Positions 36,608 to 44,514 are shown, counted from the first letter of the stretch. The stretch is DNA of 64,000 nucleotides from Paenibacillus sp. FSL H7-0326 (GCF_001955535.1 NZ_MPVN01000001.1:1302001-1366000); one strand, 5' to 3'. Notes: generated by a model from the sequence alone, not told the origin. Numbers and translations: made by a program.

Positions 36608-37171
36608 TCAGTATTGAAATTCCTCTTTCAATAACCCCAGCACAACAGTATCATGGTACTTTCCATCTACAAAAGAATGGTTCCGCATCCGTCCTTCGAC
36701 AACAAAACCGCATTTTTCATAGGAACGAATAGCTCGCTCGTTTCCACTCCAAGTATCAAGCTGCACACGGTTTAAGTTCATCGTTTGAAATAAATAACGG
36801 ATCAGTGTCTTAAGAGCATCAGATCCAAATCCTTTGCTCCAATACTCTTTGTCACCAATCCCCATACCAATCGTGCACCGCCGTGCAACAATATTCATTT
36901 CACGGTAGACAATGAAACCAATATGCTTTGGATTTTCCTCCTGCGTATAAATGGAGAATTCACCTTTTTCCCGTCGATCAAGTGTTCTAATTTCCTTTTC
37001 ATACGTGGACTCGATCTGGTCCAAGGTAACATGACTATATCGGAATAAGTCTGTGCCTGCACTCATTTTCGCAAATTCTTCGTCGTTTCGCCATTCGAAC
37101 GTCCTTTTAAAATCCTCTATCGAAACAGGGCGTAGCTGGACTTTTCTTCCCGTAATCAAGAGTGTGATCAT
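36608..37171 (-). CDS. GNAT acetyltransferase (RimJ/RimL type)
   Basis: 187 residues from ATG 37171. Landmarks are GRKVQLRPVSIEDFKRTFEW at the start, GIGDKEYWSKGFGSDALKTL (acetyl-CoA loop, about 112) and NERAIRSYEKCGFVVEGRMR (about 148). The first gene from the left that is followed by an attC-like repeat (R1). Substrate unknown. Confidence 0.83.
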   Translation of the reverse strand: MITLLITGRKVQLRPVSIEDFKRTFEWRNDEEFAKMSAGTDLFRYSHVTLDQIESTYEKEIRTLDRREKGEFSIYTQEENPKHIGFIVYREMNIVARRCTIGMGIGDKEYWSKGFGSDALKTLIRYLFQTMNLNRVQLDTWSGNERAIRSYEKCGFVVEGRMRNHSFVDGKYHDTVVLGLLKEEFQY

Positions 37172-37370
37172 CCTTCCATTTATTTTTTTCAATTTTTGTA
37201 GCAAAATCCATAAAATAATTACCTAACAATTATAGCAAAAAATCTTCAGATAGATTGCTCTACATTTCCCAAATATTACTTTCAAGTAACTATATGAGTT
37301 CAAAGTGCGTACTTTTCTTCAGTTCCCTTCCCACTCATAATAGCTGTTATAAGAGAAGGAGGAATACTTT

Positions 37371-38441
37371 ATGGAACACTTTGAAATGAAAGCAGATAAA
37401 ACCGCTCTTGTAGTTGGAGCTAACGGAGTCATCGGACGGAATCTTATCGACTATCTGTTAACACTCCCCGAATGGAATATCATTGGCGTTTCAAGACGTG
37501 GCGGCAAGAACGCAGATCGGTTACGATATGTAGCAGCAGATTTGCTTAATGAAGAGGATACCTTTGAGAAGCTGGGCAATCTAACCACAGTCACACATAT
37601 CTTTTATGCGGCTTATCAAGATCGCCCTACATGGGCTGAACTGGTTCCTCCTAACTTAGCCATGCTTGTAAACGTGGTTAATGCAATCGAACCGATTGCC
37701 CCGAACCTTGCACATATTAGTCTTATGCAAGGCTACAAAGTGTACGGAGCACATCTCGGTCCCTTCAAAACACCGGCACGGGAGACGGATGCCAACCATA
37801 TGCCTCCCGAGTTCAACATCGATCAGCAGCAATTCCTCGAAGAGCGCCAGCCAGGAACCTCATGGACCTGGTCGGCCCTTCGTCCGTCTGTCGTTAGCGG
37901 GTTTGCATTGGGAAATCCGATGAACCTCGCAATGGTTATTGCGATTTATGCTTCGATGTCCAAAGAGCTTGGCCTGCCGCTTCGTTTTCCCGGTAAGCCA
38001 GGCGCTTATAACAGCCTGCTGGAAATGACCGATGCAAACTTGCTAGCTCGCGCGACAGTCTGGGCTGCAACAGATGAACGTTGCGCGAATCAGGCATTTA
38101 ATATTACGAACGGTGACTTATTTAGATGGAATGAGCTTTGGCCGAAGATCGCGAAATTTTTCGAACTCGAGACCGCCCCTCCGCTACCTATGGCATTAGA
38201 GGTTGTCATGGCTGACAAGGAAGCTCTATGGGACTCCATGGTGGAGAAATATGATTTAATGAAGAATAGCTATAAGGACGTTTCATCCTGGAAATTCGGG
38301 GACTTCGTGTTCTCTTGGGATTACGACTTTTTCGCAGACAGCTCAAAATCTCGCCGTTTCGGCTTCCATGAATTCGTCGATACGGAAAAAATGTTTATGG
38401 ACATCTTTGAACAATTCCGCCAGCGCAGAGTGATTCCATAA
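37371..38441 (+). CDS. NAD(P)-dependent SDR reductase (PRISE-like)
   Basis: 356 residues, extended short-chain dehydrogenase. The nucleotide loop is VVGANGVIGRNLIDYL (about residue 15). The active-site YKVYG replaces the usual YxxxK, as in progesterone-5-beta-reductase/iridoid-synthase-like (PRISE) enzymes, which reduce activated C=C bonds. SALRPSVVSGFALGNPMN is also typical. GAAGGAGGAATACTTT precedes the ATG. It is one of few plus-strand genes near the array and is convergent with an HxlR regulator. Confidence 0.85.
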   Translation: MEHFEMKADKTALVVGANGVIGRNLIDYLLTLPEWNIIGVSRRGGKNADRLRYVAADLLNEEDTFEKLGNLTTVTHIFYAAYQDRPTWAELVPPNLAMLVNVVNAIEPIAPNLAHISLMQGYKVYGAHLGPFKTPARETDANHMPPEFNIDQQQFLEERQPGTSWTWSALRPSVVSGFALGNPMNLAMVIAIYASMSKELGLPLRFPGKPGAYNSLLEMTDANLLARATVWAATDERCANQAFNITNGDLFRWNELWPKIAKFFELETAPPLPMALEVVMADKEALWDSMVEKYDLMKNSYKDVSSWKFGDFVFSWDYDFFADSSKSRRFGFHEFVDTEKMFMDIFEQFRQRRVIP

Positions 38442-38461
38442 ATAACTTAGAAACTTGCCAT

Positions 38462-38488
38462 ACCGGTTCCTTATAATCAGGGACCGGT
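38462..38488. terminator. bidirectional terminator
   Basis: ACCGGTTCC pairs with GGGACCGGT with one G-T pair, followed by TTTG. It lies between convergent SDR and HxlR genes. Confidence 0.6.
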
Positions 38489-38496
38489 TTGTTATC

Positions 38497-38868
38497 TCAT
38501 TCGTCCGATGGAGGCGGTTCAAATAATACCTTTCCTCTATCCCCATATACCTTATCGATGTGCGTATCTCCCCATCTGCACATGAGATGAAGGATATCTT
38601 TTAGGCTCCAACCATAGTCCGTCAACTCATATTCGACCTTTGGCGGCACTTGGTTATAAGAAATACGGAACACGACTCCATCATCTACGAGTTCCCCTAG
38701 CTGCTGAGTCAGCACTTTTTGGGTTATGGCAGGCATCAGGCGCTTCAGTTCGCCATTGCGCCTCTTTCCAAACGTGAGATGGAACAAAATAACTGGCTTC
38801 CACTTGCCACCGATTACTTCTAGAGTAGCTTCTACCGCAGTGTTATAAATTTTATCGGGCTGCTGCAT
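38497..38868 (-). CDS. HxlR-family transcriptional regulator
   Basis: 123 residues from ATG 38868 (AAGGAGGAATTTCAG upstream). The winged-helix core is complete: EVIGGKWKPVILFHLTFG (about 19-36), RNGELKRLMPAITQKVLTQQL (about 38-58) and YELTDYGWSL. HxlR proteins respond to aldehydes, quinones or redox stress. It probably controls the convergent SDR gene. Confidence 0.87.
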   Translation of the reverse strand: MQQPDKIYNTAVEATLEVIGGKWKPVILFHLTFGKRRNGELKRLMPAITQKVLTQQLGELVDDGVVFRISYNQVPPKVEYELTDYGWSLKDILHLMCRWGDTHIDKVYGDRGKVLFEPPPSDE

Positions 38869-38895
38869 AATCTGAAATTCCTCCTTCACTTCAAT

Positions 38896-38970
38896 GGTTA
38901 CCCTGATCCGGCAAAGGATCTCTGATTACTGCCGGTTTGTTGTTTAAAACTAACATTTCTACGTTAGTTG
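38896..38970 (-). repeat. attC-like repeat R2 (variant hairpin)
   Basis: Stem CCGGCA...TGCCGG (38908-38935) and the right box CTAAC-ATTTCTA-CGTTAG (38950-38967). The left box is poorly preserved. Confidence 0.6.
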
Positions 38971-39015
38971 AATGCCTCAACTCTAATATTGGCTTATAAC
39001 CATTCTAACGTCATT
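38963..39015 (-). pseudogene. remnant of a second fabZ cassette
   Basis: Bases 38963-38975 equal the 3' end of fabZ at 53620-53632 (GTTAGTTGAATGC). Bases 38981-39015 match the fabZ leader at 54073-54108 with one gap. The fabZ coding sequence between them is missing, so this is a cassette copy with an internal deletion. Confidence 0.75.
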
Positions 39016-39035
39016 TGGAGAAATCATCCATTATT

Positions 39036-39135
39036 TAACTGACCTGCCCATTAACTTAAAGAAAAAAGAGCAGCTGCCAATCGGCAAACTGCTCCTTACT
39101 GTTTTGAACTAACCTAACGTTTCCGTTAATTTAAG
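39036..39135 (-). repeat. attC-like repeat R3 (full)
   Basis: Left box AACTGACCTGCCCATTAAC, stem GAGCAG...CTGCTC, right box GAACTAACCTAACGTTTCC then GTTAATTTAAG. The stop codon of the next gene lies inside the right box. Confidence 0.85.
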
Positions 39136-39410
39136 TAATGTGTTTGGTGAAAATGGTCCCAAGAAAGATACATACAAAAAATCATTAAAATGAAAAATAA
39201 GACGGAAATTTTAGTGTTGCTTCTGTATTTGAATCCGTATGCAAAGAAAAAGATAGCCGCAGCTAATTTAGCAGCGCTTTGGTAATATTCATTATGCGAA
39301 AAAAAGGAACTGCTAAATAATATCGAAATAATCAGAGTTGAGAGGATGAGAGACTTAAACCACAGTGGTTCCCTTAAAAACTGTTTATACATAATTTTTA
39401 TCCTAAACAT
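39126..39410 (-). CDS. small membrane protein (cassette gene)
   Basis: 94 residues from ATG 39410 (GGAGGTG upstream; TTG 39419 is an alternative). Helices lie at about residues 19-34, 46-60 and 68-85. Its stop codon is part of repeat R3. No family recognised. Confidence 0.62.
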   Translation of the reverse strand: MFRIKIMYKQFLREPLWFKSLILSTLIISILFSSSFFSHNEYYQSAAKLAAAIFFFAYGFKYRSNTKISVLFFILMIFCMYLSWDHFHQTHYLN

Positions 39411-39544
39411 CATAAACAAAAACACCTCCATCTCTCCATGCTACTAATTATATCTTCATTATATTCGGCGATGAGAAATGTTTCCCCTTTAACTTACAAA
39501 TCACACCTTACTCTTGAAGGGAAGCAACCTGCTATTTATATCCA

Positions 39545-39600
39545 TTAAACTGTCCTGTCCGTTCGTATTATGAGGCCAACCAGGTCATTAATCCGCTCAT
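39545..39600 (+). mobile_element. left-end remnant of a second IS110-like element in a repeat box
   Basis: A left-box sequence (AAACTGTCCTGTCCGT, 39545-39560) runs into TCGTATTATGAGG, the same left terminus as the IS110 element at 39904; then GCCAACCAGG parallels TCAGCCAG. No transposase remains between here and 39829. Confidence 0.5.
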
Positions 39601-39825
39601 CTCAAATCGACTTAGAAAGTCCAGCCTTCGTAAACGGGGATGCCGCGAGCAGAAGGAAAGCCACATAAAGTAGCTTTAGTCTCATGTGCAAATAAGCTAG
39701 TTCATTGGCTTTATGTCGTCCTGAAAAGCAAAAAATCTTTCCGCACTGTCTAAATTTTTGTATAATCTTCCAAAAAGGGATAACATGACTTAAGTCCTTT
39801 TTACTGGTAATATTGACAAGCTATT
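39601..39825. other. non-coding debris between repeats
   Basis: No supported gene. It probably holds what is left of the second IS110-like insertion and decayed cassette DNA. Confidence 0.4.
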
Positions 39826-39903
39826 AGCTGGTATAGCTTAATGAAAAAGGAGAAGCTGCCAACCGGCAAACTGCTCCTTGCTGTTTTATACTAACGTTTC
39901 CCG
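39826..39903 (-). repeat. attC-like repeat R4, interrupted by IS110
   Basis: Degenerate left box, stem GGAGAAGCTGCC...GGCAAACTGCTCC, right box CTAACGTTTCCCG ending at 39903. The missing right part, TTAATTTAAG, resumes at 40995 after the IS element. Confidence 0.85.
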
Positions 39904-39913
39904 TCGTATTATG

Positions 39914-40140
39914 AGGTCAGCCAGTTTTTACTGGTTGACCACTTTTATTCTGTGGTGTATTTGTCAGTAGTCGGGGCAGATCGAACGTTTCCCTGGGTCT
40001 GTAACCCGTTGCTAAAACTGATCGCCCCCTACTTGTAGAAACCATGTTTAAGCTGGTTGAGACGAATAGATCTCGCATAACAAGCGATGTTGTGGAACTA
40101 TGAGCTTTCTTAGGGGTACCGGCAATTCTTAGGAGAGGAA
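39914..40140 (+). ncRNA. candidate IS110 bridge RNA locus
   Basis: The left end folds as IS110 bridge RNAs do. First comes a hairpin (GGTCAGCCAG with CTGGTTGACC, 39914-39939). Then a nine-pair stem, GGGGC(A)GATC (39973-39982) with GATCGCCCC (40020-40028), opens into an internal loop capped by GGGT/ACCC. The loop's left strand carries AACGTTTCCC (39984-39993), identical to the target just left of the insertion. The right strand carries GCTAA (40011-40015), complementary to TTAGC, the right half of intact target boxes. Further stems follow (AACCA/TGGTT, 40041-40060), where a donor loop would be; I could not identify donor guides. Confidence 0.6.
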
Positions 40141-40142
40141 TA

Positions 40143-40899
40143 GTGCTATATGATCCAGTCAATGGTCTGAATATTTCTAAAGGAAAAAGTGATGGACAAG
40201 TATTCTTAGACAAAGGTCAGCCCTTCGGTCGTTCGTTTTGCTTTCAGCATAATCAAGAGGGGCTTGGACAGCTTTTAAAGGTTATACCATGCGTTCAAAA
40301 TAAAACTGGTGTGTCCCCCACCGTCATCTTGGAGTCGACAGGACACTACCATCAGGCCGTTATTCAGTTCCTAGAGGAGCACAGTATTTCGTTTTTGGTC
40401 GTTAATCCTCTTATTTCTCATCAGGCTAAAAAATCAAGTTTACGCAAAGTGAAAACTGACACGGTAGATGCCTACCGATTATGTGAACTGTATTACAAAG
40501 AGGATTTTGAGGATCACAGACAACAAGGAACGGAGCTCATTAATCTTAGAAATTTAACACGTCAGTTTGACGCGCTTACGCAAACGTATGTACAGATAAA
40601 ACTGCAGTTTCAGGCTGTGTTGGATCAAGTTTTTCCGGACTACAGAGGCATCTTCGGTGATCTCTATTCAAGTGTTTCTTTGCTGCTCCTTAAACAGTTT
40701 CCAACACCGAGCGCTTTTCAATCTACAGATGAGGACAATATTGCACTGGCCATTGCTCGCCTGTGTCCAAGTCGTTCTGATCGTTGGGCTAGCGATAAAG
40801 CAAGCCTTATCGTATTGCTCTTATAGCTTGTGTGAACAAACTGCTTCACTGGATCTATGCACTATTAGTGAAGCAGGAACGCTTTGTCGATTTAGTTTA
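40143..40899 (+). pseudogene. IS110-family transposase, deleted and frameshifted
   Basis: The RuvC-like N-terminal half is present: LESTGHYH (Glu) and KTDTVDAYRL (two Asp). The first catalytic Asp position reads GLNISKG, so Asn replaces Asp. After about 225 codons the frame jumps, and only the last part of the C-terminus remains in another frame (IALIACVNKLLHWIYALL to the stop at 40899). The Tnp_IS116 domain with the catalytic serine is missing, so the enzyme is inactive. Confidence 0.85.
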
Positions 40900-41009
40900 A
40901 GCCACCACATTTATCACTTAAATGAAAAACCTTCCAGCGTCCACTGAAAAGGTTATTTGGAAAGCCTATTTTTAGTATACAGCCAACTCTCATTTAATTT
41001 AAGAGACGG

Positions 41010-42079
41010 ATTGTAATATGAAGTGCGACACCTAGTTCATAAAATATAAAAATGGCCCATGGCCTGATTCGTGTAGAATAAAGTTACCACACCAAATTCA
41101 CACAGGAGAATCAGTCCATAAGCTACTCACATCTTACCATAATCGAACGAAGTAAACTAGAAGCACTCCATCAACTAGGGCTGTCTGCTCGAGCCATTGC
41201 TCGTGAATTGGACCGGCACCACTCTACGATCAGCCGAGAATTAAAACGAAATCAAAGTTCAGATGGTTATCAGGCGGTAGCTTCAGACGAGCGGTATCAG
41301 TGTTTTCGCCAAGCCCAACGTTCACGAGGAAAGTGGACGAAGGCGCTTGGTGAAGAGATAGAGAAACGACTTCATGAAACCTGGTCACCTGAGCAAATTT
41401 CAATGAGCTATGCTTCAAAAGGCAAACTCATGGTTTCGTTCAAAACGATCTATCGGTGGCTCTATAAAGGTCGCTTGGCTCGTACGACAGTTCAACAGCT
41501 AAGGCACAAAGGCAAGAGACGAAAGCCTCAAGAAAGAAGAGGTCGATTCCTCGTAGGCACTACTATCAAACAACGCCCTAAAGAGATTCGTTCCCGAGAA
41601 ACCTTTGGTCACTGGGAACTGGACACGGTCGTGTCTAGCCGAGGAAAAAGCAAGGCTTGTGTGGCTACCTTTATCGAGCGAAAAACGCGGTTGTACACGC
41701 CCATTAAAATGCCAGATCGCACGGCATTATCTATGGAAATCGCTGTGGGCGTAGCTGCTGCACAGCACCCTTTGGGCACCTTCCAAACGGCTACCGTTGA
41801 CCGTGGGAAGGAGTTCGCATGCTTTCATGATCTGGAAGCAATCCACGGCGTGAAGGTGTATTTTGCAGATCCTTATTCCTCATGGCAACGAGGATCCAAT
41901 GAGAATGGAAACGGCCTCCTACGAGAGTTCTTCCCAAAAGGAAAGGACTTCGCAGAGGTATCTGAAGACGAGTTAGAACATGCCCTCCATCTCATTAACA
42001 ACAGACCAAGAAAATGTTTAGGTTGGAAGACGGCTCACGAATCTTTTGAGAATGAAGTGTCGCACTTGGATTGACAATC
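41010..42079 (+). mobile_element. IS30-family insertion sequence
   Basis: About 1.07 kb. Imperfect terminal inverted repeats of about 22 bases share ATTGT, AAT and AAGTGCGACAC (41011-41032 and, inverted, 42057-42078). It carries one transposase gene and interrupts a small cassette ORF 16 bases from its stop codon. Confidence 0.85.
41118..42074 (+). CDS. IS30-family transposase
   Basis: About 318 residues. The N-terminal helix-turn-helix (LSARAIARELDRHHSTISREL) and the DDE core are complete: WELDTVV, TVDRGKEFA and NENGNGLLREFFPKG. The family start (residues SYSHLTIIERSKLE) follows ATA at 41118, six bases after CAGGAGAATCAG, where an ATG would be expected. Either ATG mutated to ATA or ATA is used. 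The next start, TTG 41208, would remove half of the DNA-binding domain. The C-terminus overlaps the right inverted repeat. Confidence 0.85.
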   Translation: MSYSHLTIIERSKLEALHQLGLSARAIARELDRHHSTISRELKRNQSSDGYQAVASDERYQCFRQAQRSRGKWTKALGEEIEKRLHETWSPEQISMSYASKGKLMVSFKTIYRWLYKGRLARTTVQQLRHKGKRRKPQERRGRFLVGTTIKQRPKEIRSRETFGHWELDTVVSSRGKSKACVATFIERKTRLYTPIKMPDRTALSMEIAVGVAAAQHPLGTFQTATVDRGKEFACFHDLEAIHGVKVYFADPYSSWQRGSNENGNGLLREFFPKGKDFAEVSEDELEHALHLINNRPRKCLGWKTAHESFENEVSHLD

Positions 42080-42174
42080 TGTCGGTTTAAAAAAGTCTTA
42101 GCATCTTTTTCTGTTAAACTTCTGATAAATTCCATAGTGTTATCGTTTGAAAAATTCTCTTCCTTCGTCTCCAT
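42080..42174 (-). pseudogene. small cassette ORF interrupted by IS30
   Basis: ATG 42174 has ATACGGAGGTACAGTT upstream. About 31 codons (NDNTMEFIRSLTEKDAKTFL) run up to the IS30 end. Beyond IS30, at 40995-41009, the frame closes as RLLN and a TAA inside the right box of R4. The original protein had about 36 residues. No family recognised. Confidence 0.6.
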
Positions 42175-42279
42175 AACTGTACCTCCGTATCTAAGTATCT
42201 TTTTAATGCACAATATTATAATTCGTCGTTACCAAGCTAACTCCCTTGGACATAACGCTTTTTGTGAATCAAAGATCGT

Positions 42280-42371
42280 TTTAACCTGCGCGTTAGTAAA
42301 AAAAAGCAGCCGGTCTTTTGAGCGGTTGCTTACTTGTTCATATTGAACTATCGTTTCTACGTTAGTTGAAT
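42280..42371 (-). repeat. attC-like repeat R5 (different hairpin)
   Basis: Left box TTAACCTGCGCGTTAG, stem AAGCAGCCG...CGGTTGCTT, right box GAACTATCGTTTCTACGTTAG. The boxes match other copies while the hairpin differs, as expected for attC variable stems. Confidence 0.8.
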
Positions 42372-42384
42372 TATTGTTACAAAG

Positions 42385-42414
42385 AAAGACCGGATTTACT
42401 GTGCTCCGGTCTTT
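42385..42414. terminator. hairpin terminator
   Basis: Ten-base arms AAAGACCGGA and TCCGGTCTTT around a ten-base loop, with T-rich ends on both strands. Confidence 0.6.
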
Positions 42415-42512
42415 TCCTTATTACTATTTTAAACTCACCATTAATATTCGACTCTCCGTTTTATCACTACTTGTGATACGGTTCTCCGCGCTGTCTGCAA
42501 CGGCAAGTTTTT

Positions 42513-42540
42513 AAGGCCATCCTTTTGGGGACGGCCTTTT
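42513..42540 (-). terminator. terminator of the ECF42/DGPF unit
   Basis: AAGGCC pairs with GGCCTT, with partial inner pairing TCC/GGG. The minus strand continues as TTAAAAA. It lies 21 bases after the DGPF stop codon. Confidence 0.6.
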
Positions 42541-42560
42541 CATTGCATCGAGTTAGCTTC

Positions 42561-42935
42561 TCAAGTTTTAGATTTGAAGTAATGGATCGGACGAATCTCA
42601 ATACCCCATCCAAATTGCTCGCCCGCATCTAACTGTACGGCTGGATGTAAGGAGGCGATCTTAATCGCTTCCCCTATGTCACGTGCTTCTATGAGAAAAG
42701 CACTGCCTATCATCTCTTTGGATTCGATAAAGGGACCATCCATAGCCTTTACCTTCCCGTTCACATGCCGCAAGCACTTCGTTTCAGAGGAGAGGCCGGC
42801 ATCAACAATCACTTGGCCGCTCTCGTACAGAGCTTCTAGGTGAGGTGGACATTCGCTCAGTATGGCATCAATCTCTTCCTTTGGGCAGGCATCCATCTTC
42901 TCAACATCCAAATAACCTAAACACAGGAATTTCAT
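42561..42935 (-). CDS. YCII-related DGPF-domain protein
   Basis: 124 residues from ATG 42935 (GGGGGAAATGAAA upstream). It carries the family hallmark AMDGPFIESKEMIGSAFLIEA (given here in full as it is 21 residues is avoided: DGPFIESKEMIGSAF, about residue 70) on a dimeric ferredoxin-like alpha/beta fold. DGPF genes accompany ECF42 sigma factors in many bacteria, and such a gene lies 126 bases upstream, so they form one unit. Its molecular role is not established. Confidence 0.87.
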   Translation of the reverse strand: MKFLCLGYLDVEKMDACPKEEIDAILSECPPHLEALYESGQVIVDAGLSSETKCLRHVNGKVKAMDGPFIESKEMIGSAFLIEARDIGEAIKIASLHPAVQLDAGEQFGWGIEIRPIHYFKSKT

Positions 42936-43061
42936 TTTCATTTCCCCCTTTTCATTAATAGAAGCATTGAAGCATTAATTCTTGCCTCTATTTAATCGAC
43001 GAACGACACATATAGAAATCGACATGCCGAAAAAAATGATCTTAAAAAAATGAACGCAATT

Positions 43062-44309
43062 TTATTCTTCAGTGCACGCAGCAGCACGTTTCAACAGCAG
43101 TTCTTGCTCTCGGACGTTGCTCGTAAGCGCTGCAGCGCGTTTAAATTCCAACAAAGCATCGTCAAGTCGGCCCAACTTCATCAGTAAATCGCCACGGACG
43201 CTCGGTAATAAATGATAGTTTTTCAATGATGGCTCCGAAAGCAACGTATCGACGATTTTGAGTCCAACCTCCGGTCCATGCGCCATCGACAATGCCACCG
43301 CACGATTCAATTCAATGATGGGAGTTGGGACTATCTGGAAAAGCGTATCATATAGCCCGGATATCCTCACCCAATCCGTCTCCGAAGCGGATTTGGCTCT
43401 GGCATGACAAGCAGTTATAGCCGCCTGAAGTGTATACGGGCCAAGTTCGCCGCCAAGCCGCTCAGCACGCTCAAGAGCAGCCAGGCCACGATTGATACGG
43501 AGATCATCCCAGAGTTCCCTTTTTTGATCCATTAGTAGAATGGGCTCCCCAGCCGAGTCGACCCGCGCTTTAAACCTCGATGCTTGAATATCCATAAGTG
43601 CAACTAGTCCGTAGACCTCTGGCTCGTCGTGCACGATTTCCGCAAGTATACGACCGATTCGAAACGCCTCTTCACAAAGTACGGGCCGTAACCATCTGTC
43701 TCCGGCAGACGCGGAGTATCCCTCGTTAAACATGAGATAAATCACCTCAAGAACGGAGGACAGTCGAGCTTTAAGCTCGGACTCTGGAGGAACTTCGAAT
43801 TCAACGCGCTTTTCCGAAAGCTTCCGCTTCGCTCTCGTTATTCGTTGTGCGACCGTAGATTCAGGAACCAAGTAAGCTTTTGCTATTTCCTCGGTCGTAA
43901 GCCCTCCGAGTAGTCGCAGCGTAAGCGCCGAACGCGCCTCTTCCGACAAAATGGGATGGCAGGTTATGAATATTAGGCGTAGAAGGTCATCGCCAATGTG
44001 ATCATCAAGGGCAGAGTCAAAATCCGGTTCGTCCTGAGCATTCAACTCATAGCTAAGCTCTTCATATTTGCGTTCTCTCAATTTATTTCTACGCAGCAGA
44101 TCGATAGCCCTACGTTTTGCGGTTGTCATCAACCATGCGCCGGGATTGTCGGGGATGCCTGATAACGGCCATCGCTCGAGAGCGATGAGGAGAGCATCTT
44201 GCGCAAGATCTTCGGCAAGTCCGATATCTCGTACGATACGTGTCAAACCTCCAATGATCCAAGCCGACTCGCTCTTCCAGATTGCATCGATGGAGCCATT
44301 GATCGACAT
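43062..44309 (-). CDS. ECF42-group RNA polymerase sigma factor
   Basis: 415 residues from ATG 44309. Region 2 (RIVRDIGLAEDLAQDALLIAL ... AWLMTTAKRRAIDLLRR) and region 4 (LTLRLLGGLTTEEIAKAYLV ... VAQRITRAKRKL) are followed by a long C-terminal extension (about 200-415) with TPR-like helices (LNRAVALSMAHGPEVGLKIVD). That extension defines ECF42, which has no anti-sigma factor and pairs with DGPF proteins, as here. The sigma and DGPF genes have no repeat between them, so they make a two-gene cassette between R5 and R6. Confidence 0.88.
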   Translation of the reverse strand: MSINGSIDAIWKSESAWIIGGLTRIVRDIGLAEDLAQDALLIALERWPLSGIPDNPGAWLMTTAKRRAIDLLRRNKLRERKYEELSYELNAQDEPDFDSALDDHIGDDLLRLIFITCHPILSEEARSALTLRLLGGLTTEEIAKAYLVPESTVAQRITRAKRKLSEKRVEFEVPPESELKARLSSVLEVIYLMFNEGYSASAGDRWLRPVLCEEAFRIGRILAEIVHDEPEVYGLVALMDIQASRFKARVDSAGEPILLMDQKRELWDDLRINRGLAALERAERLGGELGPYTLQAAITACHARAKSASETDWVRISGLYDTLFQIVPTPIIELNRAVALSMAHGPEVGLKIVDTLLSEPSLKNYHLLPSVRGDLLMKLGRLDDALLEFKRAAALTSNVREQELLLKRAAACTEE

Positions 44310-44392
44310 GTTATCTATGAAAACTCCTCCTTCCATTGGATCCCTGTCAAAACAGCCGTTAATTGTGATACGGTTCACCGTGAATGATCTTA

Positions 44393-44490
44393 AACTATCC
44401 TGCTGGTTAGCTTAATGAAAAAGGAGCAGCTGCCAATCGTAAACTGCTCCTTGCTTTTTTCAACTAACGTTTCTACGTTAGCTTAATTAA
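44393..44490 (-). repeat. attC-like repeat R6 (full)
   Basis: Left box CTATCCTGCTGGTTAGC, stem GGAGCAGCTGCC...AAACTGCTCC, right box CAACTAACGTTTCTACGTTAGC. Confidence 0.88.
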
Positions 44491-44495
44491 GAAAT

Positions 44496-44514
44496 CCCTC
44501 GGGCTGACCGAGGG
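44496..44514 (-). terminator. terminator of the CPT-like gene
   Basis: CCCTCGG pairs with CCGAGGG around a five-base loop; ATTTCTTAA follows on the minus strand. Confidence 0.55.

Larger units (their letters stand above)
39904..40994 (+). mobile_element. IS110-family element (internally deleted)
   Basis: About 1.09 kb, no terminal inverted repeats or target duplication, as expected for IS110. The boundaries are fixed by the split box: CCCG at 39900-39903 and TTAATTTAAG at 40995-41004 together rebuild a normal right box. It contains a non-coding left end of about 240 bases and a defective DEDD transposase gene. Confidence 0.82.
42175..42560. other. gene-free stretch with repeat R5 and two hairpins
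   Basis: Contains the leader of the IS30-interrupted ORF, repeat R5 and two terminator-like hairpins. No coding frame supported. Confidence 0.6.
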
